This document shows, piece by piece, positions 6,663-15,003 of a stretch of DNA of 15,096 nucleotides. The number at the start of each line of letters is the position of its first letter. Positions within the stretch are counted from its first letter, which is position 1. Position numbers and translations under genes: made by a program. The DNA is from an uncultured Roseiflexaceae bacterium (GTDB lineage Bacteria > Chloroflexota > Chloroflexia > Chloroflexales > Roseiflexaceae), in contig CALJIC010000103.1 of the NCBI GenBank assembly GCA_937974195.1, forward strand, positions 1 to 15,096. The letters run 5' to 3'. The notes below the pieces were generated by a model, which had not been told where the DNA came from, did not search any database, and worked only from the letters and a program-made list of their open reading frames with translations.

Positions 6663-6770
6663 CCCTCGAGGGGTTTGGGGAGGCGAAGCCTCCCCGGCCT
6701 CCCCTTTTTCCGCCGCTCTGCGGCGAGAAGGTTTCGGAGGGCCGCAGGCCCCCGGACCTCCCGGCGGAAA
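6663..6770 (+). repeat. structured intergenic repeat, copy 1 (full composite)
   Basis: A series of hairpins after rhaI. Hairpin 1 is the palindrome CCCTCGAGGG (6663-6672). Hairpin 2 is GGGGAGGC (6677-6684), loop GAA, GCCTCCCC (6688-6695). After a C/T-rich linker, hairpin 3 is CGCCGC (6711-6716), loop TCT, GCGGCG (6720-6725). Next comes a GGGCC-GCA-GGCCC stem, then a block at about 6756-6770 resembling 11275-11288 of copy 3. An outer pair, TTTCCGCCG (6706-6714) with CGGCGGAAA (6762-6770), closes the second half. It shares sequence and structure with the copies at 6835, 11150 and 15004. CCCCTTTTT (6701-6709) after hairpin 2 resembles a terminator tail. Confidence 0.75.
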
Positions 6771-6791
6771 GCGACCTTCCCGCTGAGGAGG

Positions 6792-6808
6792 GCGGTCGGC
6801 ACGACCGC
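6792..6808 (+). other. hairpin between repeat copies 1 and 2
   Basis: GCGGTC (6792-6797) and GACCGC (6803-6808) form a perfect 6-base stem around GGCAC. It lies between two copies of the intergenic repeat in the rhaI-rhaEW gap and adds to the dense secondary structure expected in the intercistronic mRNA. No counterpart was found near the other copies. Confidence 0.4.
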
Positions 6809-6834
6809 GTAGTTCCTGGGTGCCCCACCCCCCG

Positions 6835-6867
6835 CCCCGGAGGGGTTTGGGGAGGCGAAGTCTCTCC
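6835..6867 (+). repeat. structured intergenic repeat, copy 2 (first two hairpins only)
   Basis: It contains hairpin 1, CCCC-GGA-GGGG (6835-6845), then TTT, then hairpin 2, GGGGAGGC (6849-6856), loop GAA, GTCTCTCC (6860-6867). Hairpin 2 pairs fully if two G-T wobbles are allowed. The C-rich stretch before it is shared with copy 4. The second half seen in copies 1, 3 and 4 is absent. It ends about 26 bases before the rhaEW ribosome binding site. Confidence 0.7.
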
Positions 6868-6905
6868 AGGCCCCTCCAGTGAGTGGGCGAGCGAGGAGGC
6901 AAGCG

Positions 6906-9092
6906 ATGGCGAAGAATAACACCTACGAGTTCGTGAACTACCTCTGGGACGACGCGCGGGCGGCCGGGCTGGACGAGCCGGACCTGCTGGTCTACCGCTC
7001 CAACCTGCTCGGAGCCGACCCGCGCATCACCAACACCGGCGGCGGCAACACCTCGGCGAAGGTCAGCGCGCGCGACCCGCTGACGGGCGAGCCGGTGGAG
7101 GTGCTGTGGGTGAAGGGCTCGGGCGGGGATCTGCGCACCGCCGGGCGCGAGCACTTCGCCTCGCTCTACCTGGACCGCCTCCATACGCTGCGGGAGCGCT
7201 ACCTGTCCGACCCGGCGCGCGGCCCGAAGTCGGCCGTGGAGGACGCGATGGTCGGCATGCTTCCGCACTGCACCTTCGGCCTGAACCCGCGCGCGCCGTC
7301 GATCGACACGCCGCTGCACGGCTTCGTGCCCGCCCGGCACGTGGACCACACCCACCCCAACGCGGTGATCGCGATCGCCGCGTCGCGCGACGGCGAGCGG
7401 CTCACGCGGGAGATCTACGGCGACGAGGTCGTCTGGCTGCCGTGGCAGCGGCCCGGCTTCGACCTGGGCGTGCTGCTGCAGCAGGTCTGCGCCGAGCACC
7501 CCCAGGCCAAGGGGGTGGTGCTCGGCGGGCACGGGCTGATCAACTGGGCCGAGGATGGCAAGGCGTGCTACGAGCTGACGCTGAGCCTGATCGAGCGGGC
7601 GGCGCGCTACCTGGCCGCGCACGACAAGGGCGACGGGACCTTCGGCGGGGCGCGCTACCAGGCGCTCGAGCGCGACGCGCGCCGGGCGCTGCTGGCCGAG
7701 CTCATGCCATGGCTGCGCGGCCGCCTGGGCGAGTCCACCCGCTGGATCGCCACCTTCCAGGACGACGAGGCGACGCTGCGGTTCGTCAACAGCGTCGACG
7801 CGCCGCGCCTGGCCGAGCTGGGCACCTCCTGCCCGGACCACTTCCTGCGCACGAAGATCAAGCCGCTGTACGTGGACTGGGACCCGGCCGAGGGCGCCGA
7901 CCGGCTGCGCGCCAAGCTGCAGGAGGGCCTGGCCGCCTACCGCGCCGACTACGCCGCCTACTACGAGCAGCACCGCCGGCCGGACTCGCCGCCCATGCGC
8001 GACCCGAACCCGACGGTGGTGCTGATCCCCGGCCTCGGCATGATCGCCTGGGGCAAGGACAAGAGCGAGTCGCGCGTGACCGCCGAGTTCTACAGCTGCG
8101 CGATCGAGGTGATGCGCGGCGCCGAGGCGGTGAGCGAGTACGTCGCCCTGCCGCGCCAGGAGGCGTTCGACATCGAGTACTGGGCGCTGGAGGAGGCCAA
8201 GCTGCGGCGCATGCCGCCCGAGAAGGAGCTGGCGCGGCGGGTGATCGCGGTGTTCGGCGCCGGCAGCGGCATCGGCCGCGAGGTGGCCCGGCGGGTGAGC
8301 CGCGAGGGCGCGCAGGTGGTCTGCCTGGACCTGCGCCAGGACGCGGCCGACGAGACCGCGCGGCAGATCGTCGCGGAGCTGGGGCAGGGCATCGGCGTCG
8401 GCGGGACCGACATCGGCGGCTGCGGGCCGGCGATCGGGCTGGCGTGCGACATCACCGACCGGGCGAGCGTGCGCGCGGCGCTTCAGCAGGTGGCGCTGGC
8501 CTACGGCGCGCTGGACGGGGTGGCGGTGACGGCCGGCGTGATCGTCCCTTCCGACAGCGAGGGCCGCATCCCGGACGAGAAGTGGGCGCTGACCTACGCG
8601 ATCAACGTCACCGGCTCGTACATCGTCGCCGACGAGGCCGCGCGCGTGTGGCGGGCGCAGGGGCTGCCGGCGGCGCTCGTGCTCACCAGCAGCGCCAACG
8701 CCGTCGTGCCGAAGAAGGGCTCGCTGGCCTACGACACCTCCAAGGCGGCGGTGAACCACCTGGTGCGCGAGCTGGCGGTGGAGCTCGCTCCGCTGGTGCG
8801 CGTGAACGGGGTGGCCCCGGCGACGGTGGTGCAGGGGAGCGCCATGTTCCCGCGCGAGCGGGTGATCTCCTCGCTCACGAAGTACGGCATCCCCTTCGAG
8901 CCGGACGAGCCGACCGAGGCGCTCACAGCCAAGCTGGCGGCCTTCTACGCCGACCGGACGCTCACCAAGGCGACGATCACCCCCGCCGATCAGGCCGAGG
9001 CGTACTTCCTGCTCCTCAGCGGGCGCCTGAGCCGCACCACCGGCCAGATCATCGCCGTCGACGGCGGGCTGCACGAGGCGTTTCTCCGCTGA
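6906..9092 (+). CDS. rhaEW: bifunctional rhamnulose-1-phosphate aldolase / L-lactaldehyde dehydrogenase
   Basis: A 728-residue fusion. The N-terminal half is a class II (AraD/RhaD-type) aldolase with T-G-G-G-N-T-S-A-K (44-52) and zinc ligands in H-V-D-H-T-H (145-150) and G-G-H-G (207-210). It splits L-rhamnulose-1-phosphate into DHAP and L-lactaldehyde. The C-terminal half from about residue 444 is a classical SDR with G-A-G-S-G-I-G (451-457), catalytic Ser in T-S-S-A-N (594-598) and Y-D-T-S-K (Y609, K613). It oxidises lactaldehyde to lactate. The stretch GQGIGVGGTDIGGCGPAIG (493-511) lengthens the Rossmann domain and, as far as I recall, is typical of this family. AGGAGG at 6894-6899 fixes the ATG at 6906 over one at 6879. 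It is the last gene of the rhamnose operon, convergent with the antiporter gene 52 bases on. Confidence 0.92.
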   Translation: MAKNNTYEFVNYLWDDARAAGLDEPDLLVYRSNLLGADPRITNTGGGNTSAKVSARDPLTGEPVEVLWVKGSGGDLRTAGREHFASLYLDRLHTLRERYLSDPARGPKSAVEDAMVGMLPHCTFGLNPRAPSIDTPLHGFVPARHVDHTHPNAVIAIAASRDGERLTREIYGDEVVWLPWQRPGFDLGVLLQQVCAEHPQAKGVVLGGHGLINWAEDGKACYELTLSLIERAARYLAAHDKGDGTFGGARYQALERDARRALLAELMPWLRGRLGESTRWIATFQDDEATLRFVNSVDAPRLAELGTSCPDHFLRTKIKPLYVDWDPAEGADRLRAKLQEGLAAYRADYAAYYEQHRRPDSPPMRDPNPTVVLIPGLGMIAWGKDKSESRVTAEFYSCAIEVMRGAEAVSEYVALPRQEAFDIEYWALEEAKLRRMPPEKELARRVIAVFGAGSGIGREVARRVSREGAQVVCLDLRQDAADETARQIVAELGQGIGVGGTDIGGCGPAIGLACDITDRASVRAALQQVALAYGALDGVAVTAGVIVPSDSEGRIPDEKWALTYAINVTGSYIVADEAARVWRAQGLPAALVLTSSANAVVPKKGSLAYDTSKAAVNHLVRELAVELAPLVRVNGVAPATVVQGSAMFPRERVISSLTKYGIPFEPDEPTEALTAKLAAFYADRTLTKATITPADQAEAYFLLLSGRLSRTTGQIIAVDGGLHEAFLR

Positions 9093-9144
9093 GCGCCTCT
9101 CGCTGCGCGGCTGCTGGCAGGCGTGCGCTGGCGGCGCGGGAGCT

Positions 9145-11145
9145 TCAGGCCTCCGCCGCCAGCGCGCCGTCGGTCAGCGAGGCGGCCGATCCCGCCAGCA
9201 GCCGCCCGAACGCATCGCGCTGGTCCGGCGTGCCGAGGACGCCCACCTGGTCGCCGGCCTGCAGCACCACCTCCGGCCCGGGGTTCTCGATCTCCTCCCT
9301 GCCCCGGACGATCGCGACGATCGATGCGCCGGTCCGCTGCCGGACCCGGCTGCCGCCGAGCGACTGCCCCACGAGCGGCGAGCTGTCCGGCACGTGCATC
9401 CAGGTGACCTCCAGCCGGGAGCGGACGTGGCGCAGGCGCTCGAGCAAGGCCGCGTCGGCGTGCGCGCTCTGCAGCGGCTGGTAGTACTCGTGGCGGACCG
9501 CGTCGCTCAGCTGCTCGATCTCGGCCGCGGGCATGTCGAAGTGCAGCAGCGTCTGGCGCACCATCTCCAGCCCGGCCTCGAACTCCGGCTGCACCGCCTC
9601 GTGGATGCCGAGCTTGTGCAGCACCTCCAGCTGCTGCAGGCGCGTGGCGCGGGCGACGATGTGCAGATCGGGGCACATGGTGCGCACGGTGCGGACGATT
9701 AGCTCGACGTCGATCGCCGCCGAGACCACCACCAGCAGCAGGCGCGCGGTGTGGATGCCGGCCGCCTCCAGCACCACCGGGCTGCTCGCGTCGCCGAAGA
9801 TCGCCGGCAGCCCCGCGTCCCGGATCTCGTCCATCCGGCGCTGGTCGCGCTCCAGGATGACGAACGGCAGCCCGAGGCGCTGCAGCACGGTCGCCGTGTA
9901 GCGCCCGACGCGCCCGTAGCCGGCGATGATGATGTGGCCGTGGAGGGCGTGCGCCGGCAGGGGGCTTGGCTCGGGCTCGCTTGCGCCGCGCCAGCGCGCC
10001 AGAAGCGCGGCGAGCGGCGGGGTGGCGCGGCTGGCGAACGGCGTGAGCACCATCGTCGTCACGGCTGTTGCCAGCACGAGCGCGTACTGGTCGGCGCTCA
10101 GCGCGTGTGTCCCGAGCCCGACGCGCGCCAGCACAAAGGCGAACTCGCCGATCTGGAACAGCCCCAGGCCGACCGCCAGCGGCACCTCGCCGTCGTAGCC
10201 GAACATGTGCGCCACGCCGCCGAAGATCAGCCCCTTGCCGACCGAGATCGCGGCGACGAGCCCGAGGATGATCGTCAGGTGGGCGAACAGGAAGGCCGGG
10301 TCGATCAGCATCCCGACCGAGACGAAGAACACCATGCCGAAGATATCGCGCACCGGGACGATGTCGCTCAGCGCCTGGTGGCTGTATTCCGACTCGCTGA
10401 GCACCATCCCGGCCACGAACGCGCCGAAGGCGAACGAGAGCCCGGCCAGGTAGGTGGCGTAGCCGGCGCCGAGGCCGAGCGCCAGCACGGCGAGCGTGAA
10501 CAGCTCGCGCGAGTTCCAGGCCGCGATGCGCCGCAGCACGAACGGGATGGCCCGTGTGCCGACGAAGATCATCGCCGCCAGGAACAGGCCGGCCTGCAGC
10601 ACCGCCCGCCCGAGCTGCGGCAGCCCGTCGCGCAGGTCGCCGAGCTCCGGCAGGAGGATGATCAGCGGGACCACCGCCAGGTCCTGCACCACGAGCATCG
10701 CCAGCATCACCCGGCTGCCGAGCGTGCCGAGCGCGCCCTGGGCCATGAGCGTCTTGAGGATCACCATCGTGCTCGAGAGCGCCACAATGGCCCCGAGCCA
10801 GAGGGAGGCGTAGTCGGCCCAGCCGAGCAGGCGGCCCAGCCCGTAGCCGAGCGCGATCGAGAGCAGCAGCTGCAGCGGCGTGCCGAAGAAGGCGATCCAG
10901 CGCACGCGCGCCAGCTGGCGCAGGTTGAACTCAAGCCCCAGCGCGAACAGCAGCAGCGCGACCCCGATCTCCGCCAGCAGCTCGATGTCGTGGATCTCGA
11001 CGACCGTCGGGCCGGCGGTGTAGGGGCCGACCAGGATGCCGGCGACGATGTAGCCCAGGATGAGCGGCTGGCCGAGGCGCTGTGCGACGAATCCGCCGGC
11101 CAGGGCGGCAACAAGAATCAAAGCAATGTCGGCAGCAATGCCCAT
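9145..11145 (-). CDS. CPA2 family cation:proton antiporter with RCK (TrkA-N/TrkA-C) domains
   Basis: A 666-residue membrane protein of the KefB/KefC/YbaL type, usual in length. Residues about 5-375 form the Na+/H+ exchanger domain with some 12 hydrophobic segments. These include L-S-S-T-M-V (123-128) and V-V-Q-D-L-A-V-V-P (152-160); Gln-Asp at this position is the KefC/KEA pattern associated with K+/H+ exchange. A cytosolic RCK_N domain follows, with G-Y-G-R-V-G-R (409-415) and the ribose-binding acidic residue in I-L-E-R-D (430-434), then RCK_C at about 575-650. It probably moves K+ or Na+ against H+ under nucleotide control. The ATG at 11145 is chosen because AAGGAGGG lies just upstream (11149-11156) and hydrophobic sequence starts at once. 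The open frame continues upstream to 11310, but only through repeat DNA. Downstream it converges with rhaEW. Confidence 0.9.
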   Translation of the reverse strand: MGIAADIALILVAALAGGFVAQRLGQPLILGYIVAGILVGPYTAGPTVVEIHDIELLAEIGVALLLFALGLEFNLRQLARVRWIAFFGTPLQLLLSIALGYGLGRLLGWADYASLWLGAIVALSSTMVILKTLMAQGALGTLGSRVMLAMLVVQDLAVVPLIILLPELGDLRDGLPQLGRAVLQAGLFLAAMIFVGTRAIPFVLRRIAAWNSRELFTLAVLALGLGAGYATYLAGLSFAFGAFVAGMVLSESEYSHQALSDIVPVRDIFGMVFFVSVGMLIDPAFLFAHLTIILGLVAAISVGKGLIFGGVAHMFGYDGEVPLAVGLGLFQIGEFAFVLARVGLGTHALSADQYALVLATAVTTMVLTPFASRATPPLAALLARWRGASEPEPSPLPAHALHGHIIIAGYGRVGRYTATVLQRLGLPFVILERDQRRMDEIRDAGLPAIFGDASSPVVLEAAGIHTARLLLVVVSAAIDVELIVRTVRTMCPDLHIVARATRLQQLEVLHKLGIHEAVQPEFEAGLEMVRQTLLHFDMPAAEIEQLSDAVRHEYYQPLQSAHADAALLERLRHVRSRLEVTWMHVPDSSPLVGQSLGGSRVRQRTGASIVAIVRGREEIENPGPEVVLQAGDQVGVLGTPDQRDAFGRLLAGSAASLTDGALAAEA

Positions 11146-11149
11146 AGGC

Positions 11150-11288
11150 CCTCCTTCGGAGGAGTTTGGGAAGGCGTTGTCTCCCCAGAACGTCCCTTTT
11201 CCCCACCGCGCTGCGGCCTGTGTCGCCGCGGAAGCGGTGAAAAGAAGGCACCTGGAGGGTGCATAGCCCTCCAGACCTCCCGCGGCGG
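11150..11288 (+). repeat. structured intergenic repeat, copy 3 (full, diverged)
   Basis: It lies between the sulfatase and antiporter genes, antisense to both. Hairpin 1 is CCTCC-TTC-GGAGG (11150-11162). Hairpin 2 is GGGAAGGC (11168-11175), loop GTT, GTCTCCCC (11179-11186), with one mismatch. An imperfect long stem covers about 11203-11239 and aligns with the perfect stem of copy 4. Hairpin 4 is CTGGAGGG (11252-11259) with CCCTCCAG (11267-11274), a perfect 8-base stem, and the ACCTCCCG block at 11275-11282 also appears in copy 1. The remainder of the gap to 11390 shows no gene and nothing else clear. Confidence 0.7.
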
Positions 11289-11390
11289 GCGCCGCAGCAC
11301 CGCGCCGCATAAGCCGTGCAGAGTGACAAGCGGGTTCGTGGAGGGCCGGTCCTCACACCTCCCTACTAGTCAGGACGGCTGTCGCGGCCG

Positions 11391-12683
11391 CTACTCGCCG
11401 ACGATCGAGGTCGGCTCGTTCGGCGAGACGCCGTCCGGGTCGTTGGCCACCGCGCCCGGAGGCAGCGGCACCGGCCCGCGCAGCAGCGGGTCGTCCGTGG
11501 CCTGCATCCACTGCTCCAGGCGGGCGCGCATGTCGCGCAGCACCGGGAACAGCCGCAGGTCGGAGGCGACGTTGCGCGCCTCCTGCGGGTCGAACACCAG
11601 GTCGTAGAGCGCCTCCTCGGGCACCGGCCGGTTGGCCAGGCCGTGCTCCAGAAGCAGGCTCTTGCTCGGGCTGTCGTCGATGTTCGGCAGCACCGGGCGG
11701 TCGCGGCCGTCGAAGCGGCGGATGTACTTGTAGCGCCGCGTGCGCACCGCGCGCTGCGGCTCGTAGGCGGCGTGGTAGGTCACCTCGGCGAACACCGCGT
11801 CGTTGACCTCGTCGGCTTCGCCGCGGATCAGCGGCATGAGCGAGCGCCCCTGCAGCCAGGGCCGCCGCTCGATCCCCAGCAGGTCGAGCAGCGTCGGGAA
11901 CAGGTCGATCTGCGAGACCAGCGCGTCGGTGATCTGGCCGCCGCGGAAGCCGCCCGGCCCGCGCATGATCAGCGCCACGCCGATGCCGTGGTCGGTGAGG
12001 GTGCACTTCGCGCCGGGGAAGGCCAGCCCGTGGTCGGTGGTGAAGATCACCAGCGTGTTCTCCGCCAGGCCGAACGTGTCGAGCGCCTCGAGCACCGCGT
12101 CGACCCCGCGGTCGAGCTCGCGGGCGGCGGCGTAGAACCCGGCCATGTCGTAGCGGGTGACCGGCGTGTTCGGCAGCACCGGCGGCACGTCGCAGAAGTG
12201 CGGCCCCTCGCCCGGGTCCGGGAAGTCGCGGTGGGTCTCGAAGAACCCGACCTCGAGGTAGAAGGGCTGCTGGACCGTGCGCAGGTACTCGACGGCCGCT
12301 GGGGCGACGCGCTCGACGCGCGTGCTCTCGGTCCAGTACGTGTCGTAGCCGATCACCGCCGGGTCGCGCGCGATGTGCTGCATGCCGAACAGCGCCGCGC
12401 TGTAGCCGTGCGGCCGGAGCGTGTGCAGCAGGTGCTGGCCGTAGTCGTGCAGGGAGAAGCCGCGGTGCGCCAGGCCGAGCATCCCGGCCGAGTGCGGCGA
12501 CTGGCCGGTGAGCAGCGCCGCGCGGCTCGGCGAGCAGGTGGGCGCGGCGCTGAATGCCTGGCGGAAGAGAATCCCCTCGGTCGCGAGGCGCTGGATCGCG
12601 GGCGTCTCGACCGGAGCGCCGTAGGGCTGCGTGTGGCGGCCGGTGTCGTGGGAGTGGAGGTAGAGGATATTCGGGCGATTCAT
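11391..12683 (-). CDS. type I sulfatase, cytosolic
   Basis: A 430-residue sulfatase of the alkaline phosphatase superfamily. C-S-P-S-R-A-A-L-L-T-G (50-60) is the formylglycine signature, so Cys50 would need conversion by a sulfatase-maturing enzyme, not seen here. T-T-D-H-G (215-219) supplies metal ligands D217 and H218. The N-terminal metal motif reads H-S-H-D-T-G (10-15), where many sulfatases have Asp-Asp. This variant belongs, from memory, to a recurring environmental subfamily starting RPNILYLHSHDTGR. There is no signal peptide, so the substrate should be intracellular or imported, such as a sulfated sugar. The start at 12683 matches the family N-terminus, but the ribosome site is weak. 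It is divergent from the acyl-CoA synthetase gene. Confidence 0.88.
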   Translation of the reverse strand: MNRPNILYLHSHDTGRHTQPYGAPVETPAIQRLATEGILFRQAFSAAPTCSPSRAALLTGQSPHSAGMLGLAHRGFSLHDYGQHLLHTLRPHGYSAALFGMQHIARDPAVIGYDTYWTESTRVERVAPAAVEYLRTVQQPFYLEVGFFETHRDFPDPGEGPHFCDVPPVLPNTPVTRYDMAGFYAAARELDRGVDAVLEALDTFGLAENTLVIFTTDHGLAFPGAKCTLTDHGIGVALIMRGPGGFRGGQITDALVSQIDLFPTLLDLLGIERRPWLQGRSLMPLIRGEADEVNDAVFAEVTYHAAYEPQRAVRTRRYKYIRRFDGRDRPVLPNIDDSPSKSLLLEHGLANRPVPEEALYDLVFDPQEARNVASDLRLFPVLRDMRARLEQWMQATDDPLLRGPVPLPPGAVANDPDGVSPNEPTSIVGE

Positions 12684-12788
12684 GGGCTGCAGATCTCTGG
12701 TTGTGTAGGGGCGGATCACCGAACGCTCGCGCACGTGACGCGTGTCGTGTGTGGGGACGTATTGCCGTACGCCTGCGGGAGATACTTC

Positions 12789-12797
12789 AGGATACCA
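12789..12797 (-). promoter_or_regulatory. possible extended -10 (TGG TATCCT) for the sulfatase gene
   Basis: On the minus strand TGG followed by TATCCT gives an extended -10 with four of six consensus matches. Transcription would begin near 12782, about 100 bases before the ATG. No good -35 is seen. The AATTTA dyad at 12822-12836 lies just upstream, so both divergent genes could share control. Confidence 0.3.
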
Positions 12798-12821
12798 CAA
12801 AAGCCGCAGCTCATGTGAGCG

Positions 12822-12867
12822 AATTTACGCTAAATTAACACTGAGTTTAATCAAACTTGACGAAGTT
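12822..12867. promoter_or_regulatory. three inverted repeats in an AT-rich island between sulfatase and acyl-CoA synthetase genes
   Basis: Dyad 1 is AATTTA-CGC-TAAATT (12822-12836). Dyad 2 is AGTTT-AATC-AAACT (12844-12857). Dyad 3 is AACTT-GACG-AAGTT (12854-12867), overlapping dyad 2 by four bases. All arms are perfect. The centres fall about 21 and 10 bases apart, near two and one helical turns, so proteins bound there would face the same side of the DNA. Dyad 3 ends five bases before the TATACT box. The stretch is strikingly AT-rich against the GC-rich window. The dyads are visible; operator function is inferred. In the wider gap 12684-13056 no gene is supported. Confidence 0.5.
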
Positions 12868-12871
12868 CCTG

Positions 12872-12877
12872 TATACT
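12872..12877 (+). promoter_or_regulatory. -10 element (TATACT) for the acyl-CoA synthetase gene
   Basis: TATACT matches five of six consensus positions and lies 180 bases before the ATG at 13057. A TTGACG at 12857-12862 is only nine bases upstream, too near to be its -35, and falls inside dyad 3. The absence of a proper -35 together with the dyads suggests an activator-dependent promoter. The predicted start is near 12884. Confidence 0.5.
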
Positions 12878-12883
12878 GGGGGC

Positions 12884-13056
12884 ATCCAGCTCTCACAGAT
12901 TCGGCGGACCCCCGGGAGGCGCTTCCCTCGGCGGGCGGGCGTGGCGGGCGAAGCCAGCGCGTCCTCCTGTTTGAGCAGCGTTAGCTCCGGGCGAACAGGC
13001 GCAAGACGGGGACAGCGCGGCGACGCCGCGATGACATTGTCACAGCGAGGTGACCG
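12884..13056 (+). other. long leader of the acyl-CoA synthetase mRNA with hairpins near the ribosome site
   Basis: About 170 bases with no supported gene. CGCGGC-GAC-GCCGCG (13016-13030) forms a hairpin. It is followed by TGACA-T-TGTCA (13032-13042). GTCAC (13039-13043) can also pair with GTGAC (13050-13054), which overlaps the Shine-Dalgarno GAGGTGA (13047-13053). The two pairings use the same GTCA bases and exclude each other, so the leader could modulate translation. This is a structural suggestion only. Confidence 0.3.
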
Positions 13057-14967
<1,911 letters not shown>

Positions 14968-15003
14968 GATGATGCGAGTGCTGCGAGGGCCTGGCCCCCG
15001 CAC

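Noticed and set aside
6639..6905. Hidden small gene (for example a lost kinase fragment) between rhaI and rhaEW
   Set aside because: The stretch is almost wholly inverted repeats shared with other intergenic sites, and no kinase motif appears in any frame I inspected.
5187..9074. A 1295-codon open frame on the minus strand across rhaM, rhaI and rhaEW
   Set aside because: It runs antisense to three clearly recognised enzymes, is rich in Arg, Ala, Gly and Val with no known domain, and stays open because GC-rich codons rarely give stops on the opposite strand.
11146..11310. Longer start for the antiporter (55 extra residues)
   Set aside because: The added sequence is entirely repeat DNA, and the downstream ATG at 11145 has a strong ribosome site and the normal family N-terminus.
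9751..11607. Long plus-strand open frame (618 codons) opposite the antiporter
   Set aside because: It is antisense to a well-recognised antiporter, continues through repeat copy 3, and has low-complexity Arg/Glu/Gln-rich composition typical of a shadow frame.
12857..12877. TTGACG and TATACT as a -35/-10 pair
   Set aside because: The spacing is nine bases, far below the usual 16-18; TTGACG is better explained as part of an inverted repeat.
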